DNA of 64,000 nucleotides from Phylloscopus collybita (Eukaryota; Chordata; Aves; Passeriformes; Phylloscopidae): positions 34,192,501-34,256,500 of the forward strand of contig JAJNNQ010000075.1 of the NCBI GenBank assembly GCA_027886175.1, written 5' to 3'. How positions within the stretch are numbered: the stretch's first letter is position 1; every line of letters begins with the position of its first letter. This document shows, one piece after another, positions 33,762-64,000 of the stretch. The notes under the pieces were generated by a model. It searched no databases. It was not told the DNA's origin and saw nothing but the letters and a program-made list of their open reading frames with translations. The position numbers were made by a program, and so were the translations under genes.

Positions 33762-35317
33762 AAAGGCCTTGGGGTAAAAGTACTTGGGGCCTCTCTCTGC
33801 AATGAGACAAGCAGTTCAGTAATACTACTCAAAGCAGTAGTTCCACAGAAGTCAACCACTCATCAAAGCATGACTTGTTCTATGCTAGAAGCTTTGGCCA
33901 GGCACTTAAGCATGTTGTTCTGTGGTATTTTTTTATAGACAGACACATTTTCCAAGGAAAAGGGTATTCTACTAGCTTAGCTTATTCATTATTTTACTAG
34001 TTTAGCTTATTTACTTTCGAGCTATTATATCATTATTTAAGATATTTCAGTATTAAGTTCTTCAAGATATTAAATACATTCAAGTTATACAGGTGACTTA
34101 TAGTTTCTTCTATAAACTACCTTCAGCGTTAGGAAAAGGGATTGCTGGCACAGCTATTCCAAAACATTTAAGAAGGTTGAGCAAGTCCACTCCTTTCAAT
34201 TAACAAAAATTCTGCTGTGCTCGTTACAAACATGTATGCATAATAAAACTATATAGGAAAATACCTTTGTTAGGCTAGGTTTTTAATCTCTTATTACCAC
34301 ATTTATTTAAAAGCTTTTGAAAGAGTACTGGTTCATTTTTCTATTTTTTACTACCTTCAGAGAATGGACAGGTTTCCTCAGTACAAAGAAATCTTGCTCC
34401 TTGTGTGTATTTTGTTACAGTTCCCATTGCAATCACTATCCCTTCAGACATGTAAAATCTTGGAGATGTGTAATTAAAGGGATATGCAGAAAGGCTCAGA
34501 ACATAACTTGGTAAAGGTGGCAAATGTGTTGGTTTCAGCAATATACTTATCTAGCAAGAGACACAATTGCATTAATATCATAAAAACATTTTTATTTAAA
34601 ACCGCTTTACTTTTCATGGACACACAACATACGTAACTTAAAAAATTTCAGAAACACATGAAGAGTAACTATGTTTCATATTGATTCATCTCACAGTTGT
34701 AATACAGTTGGGTGAGATTTCCAGCTGTTTCTAATTGTAAATAATACTGCAACCAAAGGGAAAATGAAAACTTAATACAGAAATATTTGTTGATATTTCA
34801 TGATACTTGGAAGATTCAAGATCTAAATGGAAGAAACCAATGCAGACTCACCTGGGCTTCTGTCTTCAATTGTTCAATTAATGCTAATGTCTTAATAGCG
34901 ACAAAGCATACCTGTGATGGAAAAATAACATCATTTTAGAAAGGAAAGTCTTATTAAAATTTAGATGATGCAATTCTGTCTACTCATCTGTTATTCACTT
35001 ACTGACTGAAAAATCTGTGCAGCTTGTAGGGGATTATGAAGAACATAGTTTCCAAGAGTTGCATCCAATTCAGCAATGTCAGAAGGATTAATTGAAATAA
35101 TGAAACGATAAACAGCATAACTTTGTTTTGAGTCTGCAGGAGCAAAAAGTATCTTAAAATAACAGAGATTTGTGTAACATTATGTATCAATTTAACAGAC
35201 AATCTGTTCAGTAATACCATTATATTTTTTGCAATCATGCACAAATTTCTGAAGGCCGCCACTTCTATCAAGGTAGACAAGGACAACTTCCTTCATTTTC
35301 TGTATTTCAGGATCCAT
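25822..35317 (-). CDS. MCMDC2: MCM domain-containing protein 2 (complete, 14 coding exons)
   Basis: Joined exons (5' to 3' on the minus strand): 35317-35218, 35133-35003, 34911-34852, 34550-34355, 33306-33184, 33019-32912, 31645-31517, 30976-30745, 29076-28877, 28567-28401, 28064-27888, 27201-27059, 26551-26442, 25988-25822. The total of 2043 nt gives 680 aa plus TAA; human is 681 aa. MCMDC2 is a divergent MCM relative needed for meiotic strand invasion and homologue synapsis in mice. An MCM-type C4 zinc site is seen (C153, C158, C186, C189). The ATPase part is degenerate: the P-loop position reads LLIMTSDTLVIDRLL with no GKS/T, and the Walker B position reads GGICYIGDL instead of a DE motif, so ATP hydrolysis is unlikely. 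All introns are GT-AG with matched phases. No frame breaks are seen. Confidence 0.96.
26442..26551 (-). CDS. MCMDC2: MCMDC2 coding exon 13 (residues 589-625)
   Basis: ISLAKAHAKLSLRQTVLEED and AVIAVLLLESSLTLKHG lie between acceptor GATCTCTCAG and donor GTAAGTAATG. This is the C-terminal helical part of the MCM-like fold. Confidence 0.93.
27059..27201 (-). CDS. MCMDC2: MCMDC2 coding exon 12 (residues 542-588)
   Basis: ARNLHVELSPEAESLIQGYY and LASRRVRRDS-containing sequence is preceded by CTCTCTCTAG and followed by donor GTATGTCC. The serine/arginine-rich helix resembles the MCM lid region. Confidence 0.93.
27420..27556 (-). mobile_element. CR1 LINE 3' end, antisense, in an MCMDC2 intron
   Basis: AGAATGGCTTGGGTTGGAAA, GGACCTTAAATATTATCTAG, GGGCAGGGACACTTTCCA and CATCCAGCCTGGCCTTGAAC are the reverse complement of a CR1 3' end. 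The element is therefore in the same orientation as MCMDC2. Confidence 0.88.
27888..28064 (-). CDS. MCMDC2: MCMDC2 coding exon 11 (residues 483-541)
   Basis: DVSLIPANLVDDFGLLIYNE through HHILKKAINPEAM to the QFTTQDYEE end. SLIPANLVDDFGLL occupies the place of the MCM arginine-finger SRFDLL block but lacks the SRF arginine. Donor GTAACAG. Confidence 0.93.
28401..28567 (-). CDS. MCMDC2: MCMDC2 coding exon 10 (residues 427-482)
   Basis: LESRTTTVFIPGKKYGEEAD and SFVDVDSSSKKHIQKENFLI precede donor GTAAAGC, after acceptor TTATCCTAG. This corresponds to the MCM pre-sensor region. Confidence 0.94.
28877..29076 (-). CDS. MCMDC2: MCMDC2 coding exon 9 (residues 360-426)
   Basis: LLNYSLCLLPRGIRHPPSSD, then SIQACSAVLAKGGICYIGDL and KKDKLELLQS. 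It contains the degenerate Walker B (residues 405-413), where the canonical ID-E-F reads I-G-D-L. The acceptor AATCCTCCAG and donor GTAATCTC fix the frame. No continuous ATG-initiated frame spans it. Confidence 0.92.
30393..30421. repeat. Poly-T tract (29 nt) in an MCMDC2 intron
   Basis: Uninterrupted T run on the plus strand. No recognisable element is attached. It is likely to be length-variable. Confidence 0.95.
30745..30976 (-). CDS. MCMDC2: MCMDC2 coding exon 8 (residues 283-359)
   Basis: DNFKYLLSLTSSSCWRFPAV, PPGTYNTLKLAILLSLVQT and LDLLIMTSDTLVID. The last block sits where MCM proteins have the LLVGDPGTAKS P-loop, but the glycine/lysine/serine signature is gone. Acceptor TTTCCATTAG, donor GTAAAGAG. 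Confidence 0.94.
31517..31645 (-). CDS. MCMDC2: MCMDC2 coding exon 7 (residues 240-282)
   Basis: ELANKMTIGNHYRIIGIPAC followed by CIEVTSVQLYKPN. It matches the end of the MCM N-terminal OB-fold. Acceptor TATTTGCAG, donor GTAAGAAAG. Confidence 0.92.
32912..33019 (-). CDS. MCMDC2: MCMDC2 coding exon 6 (residues 204-239)
   Basis: DKQIVEMSDAKILNALKGYS and FRIQAFTLFLR lie in frame between acceptor TTTTTTGAAAG and donor GTAAGCTG. The first residues match human DKQIVE. Confidence 0.9.
33184..33306 (-). CDS. MCMDC2: MCMDC2 coding exon 5 (residues 163-203)
   Basis: CIRVHCPGATESATVRTDF, then VCSLCSSPLQED and KFRVLG. It holds the second CxxC pair (C186, C189) of the zinc site. Acceptor GCTTTTTTTAG, donor GTAGGATC. 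Confidence 0.93.
33731..33757. repeat. Poly-A tract (27 nt) in an MCMDC2 intron
   Basis: Uninterrupted A run between AAGCC and GGCAAAAGG. No retroposed gene is recognised upstream of it. Confidence 0.95.
34355..34550 (-). CDS. MCMDC2: MCMDC2 coding exon 4 (residues 98-162)
   Basis: LLKPTHLPPLPSYVLSLSAY, GIVIAMGTVTKYTQGARFLC and TEETCPFSE. It contains C153 and C158, the first pair of the zinc site. Acceptor TCTTGCTAG, donor GTAGTAAA. Confidence 0.94.
34852..34911 (-). CDS. MCMDC2: MCMDC2 coding exon 3 (residues 78-97)
   Basis: Sixty nucleotides encode VCFVAIKTLALIEQLKTEAQ, between CCATCACAG and GTGAGTCTG. It is a short phase-0 exon, easily missed by open-frame searches. Confidence 0.92.
35003..35133 (-). 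CDS. MCMDC2: MCMDC2 coding exon 2 (residues 34-77)
   Basis: DSKQSYAVYRFIISINPSDI and GNYVLHNPLQAAQIFQS. Acceptor TTGCTCCTGCAG, donor GTAAGTGAAT. Confidence 0.94.
35218..35317 (-). CDS. MCMDC2: MCMDC2 first coding exon (residues 1-33)
   Basis: The start ATG is at 35317-35315 in context GAAGATGG. MDPEIQKMKEVVLVYLDRSG and GLQKFVHDCKKYN follow, ending at donor GTATTACTG. A 5' acceptor, TTTATTCCCACAG, sits just upstream (exon edge near 35346). The 5' UTR therefore continues in an unseen non-coding exon toward the CpG island at 37 kb. Confidence 0.9.
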
Positions 35318-35929
35318 CTTCCAAGATATTTGCACTCCTTATCCAACTGTGGGAATAAACTGTGAAGAAATCATGGTAGCACTGGCCATACTATAATATT
35401 AATAATAAAGGTACATATTAACAAAGCCATAAAAATGAAAATAGTCTTCTTCAAACTACGCAATTCTTGAAGGATTTTCAAAATTCAGTTCAAAGCTCTT
35501 TCCAATGACTGAAGCGTACCCTACTTCTATAGTAAATTTCTGAGGAATGCTCTAGTCTTCTCCTCAGTGAATTATTTCACTCTTCTAATTCTCTAACCCA
35601 TGAAATTAAAGTTTCCATTTATGTGACCTTCCCTGTAGATTTTATAATCAGTCTATCAAAAGTAAGACTTAATTTTTTTTCTCCCTTATTTGAGAAGTCT
35701 GTCATAGCTGTTAAAAGTGTGAAACTGGGCAACATCTCTTTTCTTAAAATCTGACTTTCCTACCCTGCTGTGATCTCCTGTATCACCCACTTAAGGTGCT
35801 GATTTTGCACTTATTTCCATGTACATACACAGACGTTCAATTCTGAATTCAGTTCAATTTCCCACTGGCAAAGCTTTTACAACTACAATTTTGGTTTGGA
35901 GGCTGACCGTGCTCTTAAGTGCAGTTTTT

Positions 35930-36005
35930 GTTGTGGTGGTGTTTTTTTGTTGTTTTGTTTTTGTTTGTTTGTTTGTTTTGTTTGGTTTTGGTTTTTTTTT
36001 TTTCT
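35930..36005. repeat. T/G-rich low-complexity tract
   Basis: GTTT, TTGT and poly-T units cover about 75 bp upstream of the MCMDC2 coding start. They produce a spurious valine/phenylalanine-rich plus-strand frame. Confidence 0.85.
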
Positions 36006-36473
36006 GTGAGTCTTGTACCATGAAGCACTACTTTGCAGAATTTAGAAGGAGAATTACTAAGACCAAAATCTGGTATTTTGCCTATATTGCATCTGTTTTA
36101 ATGTCTTTCATTTTTTCTTCTGCAAAATATCCTTAGTCCTCTCTGTAGATAACCAATATGAAACACCACTCGAATTTGTAAAAATAAGAGGGACCTGGTA
36201 AAGGATAGGACGTGGACTTACTGAGCTGAGGAGGATTCAAAGCTCAGGGTATATGAGAGATTCCCTGTCGGAGTTCACAGAAATGACTTTGGGAGGACAA
36301 ACAGATCAAGATCCGAGGGGAGTAACTGGATTCCAGCACAACTTCAGTGTAGCAGCAGCAGCATAAACCCTGTGCCCTGAGAACTGTACACTGTGGGCTG
36401 GAATGTGTTTAATGACTGGAGTAACAAAGGCACAAGTTAAAAGACAATTTATAACAGGGATTCCTCCTCCCCT

Positions 36474-36490
36474 CCCCCCCCCCCCCCCCC
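36474..36490. repeat. Poly-C tract (17 nt; G17 on the MCMDC2 sense strand)
   Basis: An unbroken C run preceded by CCTCCTCCCCT. It lies in the inferred 5' intron of MCMDC2. The G-rich strand is the transcribed RNA's sense strand. Confidence 0.95.
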
Positions 36491-36849
36491 AATGTCTTTG
36501 GGATTATTCCTGCACAATTACTACTTCATCACTTGAAATATTCAGCACGAACGGCTTAAAGGAATGTGTGCACATAGATCCACTGTGTCTCCCTAGAGCC
36601 TGTGTTACCCGGGCTGCACACGCAGGACACCACATACGGTAGGAAGGACTGAGCTATGACCCCGCTCATTGTGCACTGAGCAGGCATCGCCTAAGCTTCG
36701 GAAAATAAAGCCTGACCAGGGTGATGCTGTTTCCCGGCCTCCCCACAGCCAGCTAACCCCACTCCAGGTGTGACCGGGCACAGCCAGCCGGCATCTCCCG
36801 CCTGGCTTCAGATTCCTGCCATCGGCACCCCCGCCTCACAGACCTCTCC

Positions 36850-37260
36850 ACCACTTATTCACCAGGCTTCCTACGGCCCGTCCTCCCCCGGCCCTGCTGG
36901 GGCGGCGGCAGCGGGCACGGCGGGGGCCAGGCTGCCCTCAAGGTTCTGTGCCCGCGGGGGAGGCGAAGGCGGCCCTGGACGAGGCGGCAGCGAGGCCTCG
37001 GCAGCGGCGGCTCGGCGCTCCCGGCACCGCCCCTCAGCGCCTCACGGGCGGCGCGGGGAGAGGCACAGCCCGCAGGGCTCGGCCGCGCAGGGGCAGCGCC
37101 CGTGCTCAGTGCAAGTCCTCGGGGAAGGCCATTCCCAGCCCAGCCCCGCGGCCACCACCGGGACGGGCGACTCGGCCCCACACAGCTACTGCCTTCACCC
37201 ACGGGCAAGGCACTGGGCACGGGACGTGGCTCTGTCAGCGTACAAAGTACTGACAGAACC
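36850..37260 (-). promoter_or_regulatory. MCMDC2: CpG island, probable MCMDC2 promoter
   Basis: A CpG-dense block about 1.5 kb upstream of the first MCMDC2 coding exon and below the SGK3 3' end. Assignment to MCMDC2 rests on position and on the upstream splice acceptor at the coding exon. No TATA box or first-exon donor could be fixed. Long open frames here on both strands are compositional. Confidence 0.65.
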
Positions 37261-38824
37261 ATTTTCTCTCATTAATACACACTGCAAATTTAATTGCTGC
37301 CTTTAGCATGCCAGGCACTCCCAAACTTACCTCTGCGGGCGAGCACCTCTGAACTCTATTTGTGTCGCATTTCAGTTCACATTTTTGCTACCATCGTGCA
37401 CTTCAGTCAGTCTACCTTTTGGTGTGTTCTCTCTCGGCCTCCCCTCGCCGAGAGATCGGAGACCACAGCAGGAGCACCGATCCCGGCCCCCACAGCACCA
37501 CCACAACCAAAGCATGCCTGCTTCTCATGGAGTGCTTGGGTTCCCTCTCTGCAAGGGGAGGAACAAATCCCCTTCTGCTACAGACAGGCAGAACAAAACC
37601 CCCTGCACTACGCACAAAAAGGCAAACTTTGCCTCCCTTTATTACTTATCAGCCGAAGCGGGAAAGGAGTAACATGGGTGGTTCCTGGGCAGCTCCACTC
37701 TCCTCTCTAGGCTTTACCAAGTGTTTAAGATGTCACTTTTCAGCTCAACCCTGGGCAAGGCAGCTACAACACTCCAAACATGTCTCTACTTTGGAAACCA
37801 TCCTCATGGGATGCACAGAGATGTGAAACAAGAGCACTCCCTACAGAAATACTGTGAGGCTTTACTGCTTGATGTTCTACAGTCTGTAAACCTTAAGTTC
37901 AAAGAACTTAAGGACTTCAAGTGAGGTGCAGAACACATTCACACTTTGCCAAAAAGGCAGAGTCTGCTGAAGGAAAAAACTTAATAAGCAATTATTAAGC
38001 TGCTCTCCCAGAAATAATTTCAACTGCCACACTTTTTTTTTTTTTTTAAAGGAAAGAGCCCCTGAATTCTGAGGCAAAAAAAAAAAAAAAAAAGAAAAAA
38101 GGAAAAAATCCAAGACCCTTCATCCAGTCAGGCAGCTAGGTATCAACATCTTAGAATACAAGACGAAAACGAAAAAGGGCACTTCCCACAACAACTTCTG
38201 AAGTATTCCCTCTCCTTCCCATCCATCTGCAGCACTGTACCTCCTTATCATAAAGAGAAGGTAGTTACAGTAGCCATATAATTTCACAATAATTTCAGGA
38301 GTGTACGGACTAAAAATACAGTATAAGAATGGATACTTCTTTCATACCACCAATATGCTTCCCACTCCCTCAGCAAGCCATGTTAAAAAAGTTAAATAAA
38401 GAACAAAACAAAACAACACAAAATCCCCAAAAAACTGAACAACCAAACACCCCACCCCCTCCAAACCCCAAACTAAAAAATCCCAGGGCTGTTACTTCCA
38501 AATTATTTTAATGCCAAAGAAACAATTCACATAGTTGTTGGTTGTCCTGAACAGCTTTTTTCAACCCTTGCAGAAGATAACTATGGAAAATTAGTGCTAA
38601 GCCACCATTCCGCTCCCACAAATAATACAGAGTTCCTTCCTTCCTCCCTCCCTCCCTCTGCCAATGTCAATTCTTACTTTTTACCCAATCACTCCTTCCA
38701 AAACCTCATGTAGCAACTGCTTCACACTTGACCACTGTGAAGGAGACTGTGCTCTAGGAGATACTCCTTGAGATAAACAAGGAATCCTGTTTTACTTTCC
38801 ACTCTTCTAATGTATTATACAACA
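37261..38824. other. SGK3-MCMDC2 intergenic interval
   Basis: No gene is recognised. It contains A-rich runs (38034-38106, 38390-38480), a (CCTT)n-like stretch at 38636-38658, and short open frames without features. Confidence 0.5.
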
Positions 38825-40299
38825 TTTATTTCAGAAGAATTATGATTTGATACAGTCTCTCCCCCTAGGTTCCCAATTCTTATCTGATCTTGATGCAGTG
38901 TATTTATCTTGGCTGCTTATTTTGCCACAAACAAAGTGACTTAGATACTGAAATTTATGTAGCATTCATTCAATTTATGTATCATTATGATGTATCAGTA
39001 TCTTAAACAGACTCCTCTCAAATCAAGGCATTTAACTGAATGTATTTATGAACAAAAAAAACACTGAACATTTTTGGAGTAACAGACAAAAATAAGTTGT
39101 TATTTACAAGTAATATATATAATAAAACTACTACCATTATATGCCTTTTATACACTGTAAATGCAGTCAATTTTTGCATTGTTTTAAAAAAATTTCCTTA
39201 AACAGAAATTGTTCAGAATTATGTTTGTCCATACATGCGTATGTTATGAGAAATACAACAGCTTTTCACATTTTTAAAATTATCAGTGTAATTTACATCT
39301 TTCCCCCAATATCAAGTGAAGATTTAAAAATGGTGCAAACTGGAACACAAAAACAAGTAGCTATGAACGCTGAAATACAATCACTTTGGAACATAAGAGT
39401 GTTTTAAACTACCAATCTGCAAGAAAAATCCCTAATATTTGGCATGATCATCTCACCACCCACCCCCAAAATGTCAAAGCTAATTGACTTACTTTTAAAG
39501 TAACCATGATTATTGCATATTAGATCTTTGGAGAAGCAGAGCTTTAACCAAAAATATTTTTAATGTAGTTGAAATATAGACATACTTAGCTCAGGGAAGA
39601 AAGAAAAGGAGAACGCATAATAAGTAATGTTACCAAATCAATCCAGTTAGTTTGTTTTGTCCTTGCTTTGAGTGATCTCCCATACCTCAGATAATCCAGT
39701 CGAGTCAATGGGTACTTCAGCAAGTACAAGAGTAACAATCCAGTTTTATGTAACCAAGTTTTCATTCTCAAGAAGTCCTTTAAGAATCTTGGTCCTTAAC
39801 TTACATCATTTAAGTGCTGACAAGTAAATTAATACATATTCCAAACTGGTAACAGGGAAAACATTTACCTTTTTTTAAACCAGGATATACAAAAGACACT
39901 TTGCATAGTTACAATTCAAGCACAAAGTCACTGTAAATAAGTACAAAAGCATTTATAAATTTACTAAATTTGCTGCTGTTTGTGCCAGCCAAATTAGATA
40001 GGTATGAATGTAAACTCGAAGGGATTGAGGAGAACAGTCAGTGTTTTTGCTTAAAAAATATGTAGAGAATGCTTTTTAAAGGTTTTAAAAAATATTTTCT
40101 GCAGCAGGATCTAACAGTTCAAACCCCAAAGAAAGCCATCCAAAATGCCCGAATTCCTCCTATACAGCAGAAAGTTTGTTCATAGGTTTCCAACCTACAT
40201 ACAAGACGAGGCACTATTTACGCTATTTTGGAATGTGTCCATAATCCTAACGTTTCAGTTCAACCCCAGACTTCCAAACCACTCTTCACTTCTAAGTTC
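38825..40299 (-). other. SGK3: SGK3 3' UTR (inferred)
   Basis: AT-rich sequence follows the SGK3 stop. The first canonical minus-strand AATAAA is at 38830-38825, giving a 3' UTR of about 1.5 kb. The end is inferred and alternative sites are possible. Confidence 0.4.
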
Positions 40300-60428
<20,129 letters not shown>

Positions 60429-62148
60429 CTGTAGGAACAAGGACAGTATTATTGCCCACAAAACTTAGTAAAACCTCTTAGGTTTAAACTTGTGGTGGAA
60501 ATAAGGGCAGGTTGTTAAATTTATTATGTAAACGCACTTAGGAAACCATGTATTTCTTACAGCTATGTCACACAGACATTAACAGAAATGATTAAAAGAA
60601 CAACTAAAAGAATCTGGTACTTCTCAGAAAATTTTCTGAACACCAGCTAAGCAAAAATTAACACCAAAATTGATTTAGTGGAGTTTCATAAATTAGTTAA
60701 TATCCAAAATGAACACCTGGCCATCAGACAGAAGTCTATTAAAATTTAATATGAAATTTGTTAACAACTCGATAATCCATAATAAAGACTAATATTAAAG
60801 AAGCAAAGCATTTAAAAATACTGAAGACTGCCTTCATCAAAACCTAAAGAGAAAGTATGCATGGAAGGTACAAAGATAACTGTTCATCTGAACACACTGA
60901 GTACAGAAGAATCCTGGCAGATGGCAGAACTTTTAGTGAGGAAAAAATGGTGCTGTGGCTGAAATACAGCCCATATAACATACTATGCAGCACTGGGATG
61001 AAGGGAGGTATAGCTGGAACCTGCTGTACACTTCTGGCCTTTCAAATGCCATGTCTCAGAGGACTTCAGTAACTAGACAGATTGTTAGTCCCTGGATTCA
61101 TAAATCTGGTTGGCAGCTGTGTGTCCAGCAGGCTTCTCCTGTCTCTCAGGCAGTTAGTTGTCTACACTTCTCTACTTTCTTGTACTTCCAGAAGGAGCTT
61201 AGCTACTCCTTCAGGGAAGAGGATGGGCACAGCAAGGAAATGAGTGCAGAGTGCTGCTAATTCCCAATGCAGACAACTGGACCAATGCCCCAGTCTCCCT
61301 TCTGGCCTGCAGCAGCCCCTTGGCTCTCTCTCTAAGTCCGCAGTGGCAGTGGCAGCCACCACCATCGGTTCCTCAGCCTGAGGGCTGCAGTCACACTGTG
61401 CTAACTGCTCACATAAGCTGTTCTCAGGCCCAGGCCCTGGGGAACACAGGAAGCTGGATGGAAGCATCCAGCAGAATGCTGATGAGACCTTCTAAGAAAA
61501 CCCACTTTGCCTCATACTGCTGAACAAGCGCTCACACAAAACCTACCCACTCCCCTTCTAAGAGCTTCCCTACGCTGCAGACAGCGAAAGCTTCAGCTGC
61601 AAAACTTAAGCACCGTCCTCCTGAACTGGGTCTCTTACACAGCAATCCAATCCTGCAAGCCATGTCCAAACACGGAACACCTCTGCTGCCCCATGACTGC
61701 ACGGCCATTCAGTGCCAACAGGCTCGAGCAGAGGGCCAAGGCAGCTGGGCAGAAAGCACAGACAGCAGAGCGCACAGAGGAGCAGAACTCAGGATACGAG
61801 ATGATATCCGCCTCCTTGGCAACCGCTAAATTGAAACAGTTTCGTTCTCACAGCAGCTGTAGAACAATGACACAACCAACATTTTTTACACAAGAGAGCA
61901 TAAAAAAAACCTGTATGAGGTCATCTAATTCACACCTCAAACAACGCTCTTGCACACCCCAACAAAGGAAAAGCTGCAAGCGCACCAGTTACGGACACAT
62001 TAAGCGGTAAGAAAACACACGATATCCACAAAGAATCTGGTAAAACCTAAAACCATGATATGAATGGGCTGTACTGCTACTCTCAGCTGTGTCTGTGTAA
62101 CGATTATACAGATGTGCAATGCTTACTTCCAGAAAGGTGGCGGGGAGG

Positions 62149-62239
62149 AATCTAGACTTACTTAGATAATAACCTTTTTAAGTCTAATTATTCCTAATCT
62201 GAATTTGGTCTTAGATATGATGCATCAACAACTCATAGT
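62149..62239. repeat. Direct repeat, source-like copy (91 bp)
   Basis: AATCTAGACTTACTTAGATA through ATGCATCAACAACTCATAGT. It matches 63016-63106 at 90 of 91 positions (T against C in CTAATCTGAA/CTAATCCGAA). It has no flanking duplication of its own. Confidence 0.95.
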
Positions 62240-63003
62240 ATGTGGGTAAAAACCACAAAGCTTTGAGGAAAACAAAAAGGAAGAAAATAAACAGAAGTCC
62301 TGAAAACATCACCATAAAGTATCTTCCCAGATACAGACAGGACAGGATCCAGGTATTTCTGGATACCATAGGATTTCTTCACAAAAGAAGTAATTGAAAT
62401 TAAAAGCCTTCGACTCTGTAGTAGCTCATGCTCTTGGATTAAAAGCTTGATTTTTATTAAACAAAAATAAAAAGTAGGTTGTTTTCCAATTTTGACAGAG
62501 CAATCATTGAGAAAGTAAGGAAACTATTTATTGCCAACAAATTAAAAAAAAAAAAACCAACAAAAAACTACTCCAATTTCCACAGGGCTGGGGATTAATA
62601 TTATACATCACAGGTCTGAGACAAAGTTTTCAGATTTAATCAGACAAACAGCACCCTTGAAAGAGATTTTTTAATAAGCCTGTATATGATCTGGGTGTAA
62701 AGGGAGATGAGAACAGGTCAGAAGAGAAAATTAAGCCTCAGACATCAAACAGCACAGGGATAAAAGTGAGAAACCCAAAACAAAGCTATTTGTCAAAACA
62801 GGCAAAAGAATGACCTAATATGCAGCAAGGACAGAAAGCAATTAATAAAGGCTAGATATGGCCTAAAACAAGGAAATACTTTACTCTTTTTATGGAGAAA
62901 GTGAATGCTGAATCTTCAGAGAAATGCAGGAGAGCAAACTAGTGCAGATTTACATAGAGGCTGCTTGCCATGAATTAAGTGGAAGCAAAAAAGGTTCCCT
63001 GCC

Positions 63004-63133
63004 AGAACACCCAAAAATCTAGACTTACTTAGATAATAACCTTTTTAAGTCTAATTATTCCTAATCCGAATTTGGTCTTAGATATGATGCATCAACAACT
63101 CATAGTCTTTAGATAATTTAGAACACCCAAAAA
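63004..63133. repeat. Templated insertion flanked by a 14-bp direct duplication
   Basis: AGAACACCCAAAAA occurs at 63004-63017 and again at 63120-63133. Between them is a 102-bp segment. Its first 89 bp copy 62151-62239 in the same orientation; the last 13 bp (63107-63119) have no visible source. This layout fits an insertion with a target-site duplication at an SGK3 intron position. Confidence 0.85.
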
Positions 63134-64000
63134 ATGCAAACATGTAATCATTTGGGAAAAAAAAATTGGTAGTAAATATATCAAAAATATGCAGTATTTA
63201 ACAAAACCAAATCAATTATTCAATAGAAGGTCACAAAAATGCTCAGGAAGAATGAGAAGTTCAATTCCACAGACCAAACTGAAAAGCTCATTTAATTATC
63301 AGAATGACGACTGCTCAGAGACATGATTGCTTGTAAAAATGCTTTATCAGAGTAAGTGTGAGGGGGAAAAGTAGAACTAGCAAAAGCTAAATTGCACATA
63401 CTTGTCTTGTTTCCATGCCAGCATTAAGTGAGCCATCGAAAGGTTTGAGCTGAAATTTCTATTCAGACCAGAAAGATTCTAGAAGCGTCTCAGTGGCAGC
63501 ACTGTGAGCAATGGCAAGGTGAAGACTACACAGACACCTGAAATCTTTCCTAGCCTTTATCACTCTGACCTTCCTTTCCACCCCAAGTGAAAACCCTTTT
63601 TAATGCTCTTTATAGAAATGGCACTAGTGTGGCCATCAAAAGAAACAGTTATACCTACTACAAATTTGTTAAGAACTGTTTCCCCCTGCACTCCTTCCTC
63701 ACTCCCTGTCAAAGTACTGACAGGATCCTGTCATTACACACAGCTACAGAAGAGGGGACACAGTGACAGAACTGACACATGCTGGAATTCACAGTTTCTA
63801 CCATGAAGTTTAATATGACCCTCACTTCTGTTATCAAATCCTAAAATATATGTGATAATATTCAAAAGCTTGGTTGTGAAAGCACTTCTTGTCAAGCTGC
63901 TAATTACTCCCTGGCACAGAAAGCAGAAGGCAGCAAGACGAAGTGTACCTCTGCACAGTGTAAGCTGGGCTGGATTCCTTCCCCCCTCCTCCTTCAGCCC

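Larger units (their letters stand above)
60429..64000 (-). other. SGK3 5' intron, running off the window
   Basis: No exon for the N-terminal 32 residues could be found on the minus strand up to base 64000. The plus-strand frame at 61507-62010 has no domain or conserved residues. A near-identical direct repeat at 62149/63016 is listed separately. Confidence 0.6.

Noticed and set aside
36770..37306. 178-codon plus-strand frame and antisense partners
   Set aside because: CpG-island artefact at the MCMDC2 promoter. No domain, and both strands are open over the same bases.
61507..62010. 167-codon plus-strand frame
   Set aside because: It is intronic and opposite to SGK3, with no domain, splice signals or conserved composition.

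Overview
The window is vertebrate nuclear DNA, almost certainly from a songbird. The coding content matches three single-copy vertebrate genes split into short exons with GT-AG introns. The interspersed repeats are avian: CR1 3' ends, avian solitary LTRs, and a tRNA-derived SINE with a CR1-like tail that resembles the TguSINE1 family known from songbirds. Gene order and strands (TCF24 +, snoRNA host SNHG6 +, MCMDC2 -, SGK3 -) mirror human 8q13.1 read in the opposite direction.

Layout. 1-11.4 kb: AT-rich intergenic DNA with one antisense CR1 fragment, one solo LTR on the minus strand and a perfect 35-bp inverted repeat. 11.4-12.75 kb: CpG island with the TATA-containing TCF24 promoter and its non-coding first exon. 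15.6-18.6 kb: the two coding exons of TCF24 (bHLH, 165 aa). 19.4-21.1 kb: a diverged local duplication split by a CR1, then a solo ERVK-like LTR. 21.15-24.67 kb: a second CpG island and the non-coding snoRNA host gene equivalent to SNHG6. Its introns carry two SNORD87-like C/D snoRNAs, each about 76-78 nt upstream of a 3' splice site. 25.8-35.3 kb: all 14 coding exons of MCMDC2 on the minus strand (680 aa), with a CpG-island promoter at 36.85-37.25 kb. 40.3-60.4 kb: 15 coding exons of SGK3 on the minus strand (residues 33-496 in human numbering). The first 32 residues and the promoter lie beyond base 64000.

The genes do not form an operon. TCF24 encodes a class II-type bHLH transcription factor. 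SNHG6 produces snoRNAs for 28S rRNA 2'-O-methylation. MCMDC2 is a meiotic MCM-like protein with degenerate ATPase motifs. SGK3 is an endosomal PX-domain AGC kinase acting in PI3K signalling. SNHG6 and MCMDC2 converge tail to tail. MCMDC2 and SGK3 run in tandem.

The most interesting items beyond the known genes are: the paired SNORD87 copies; the long perfect hairpin at 9.24-9.33 kb; a short templated insertion at 63.0 kb copied from 0.87 kb away and bounded by a 14-bp duplication; an intronic stem that covers an SGK3 5' splice site; and a (GGGAC)n tract at the TCF24 transcription start. Exon boundaries were read by hand from splice signals and frame. UTR ends and non-coding exons are less certain than the CDS.
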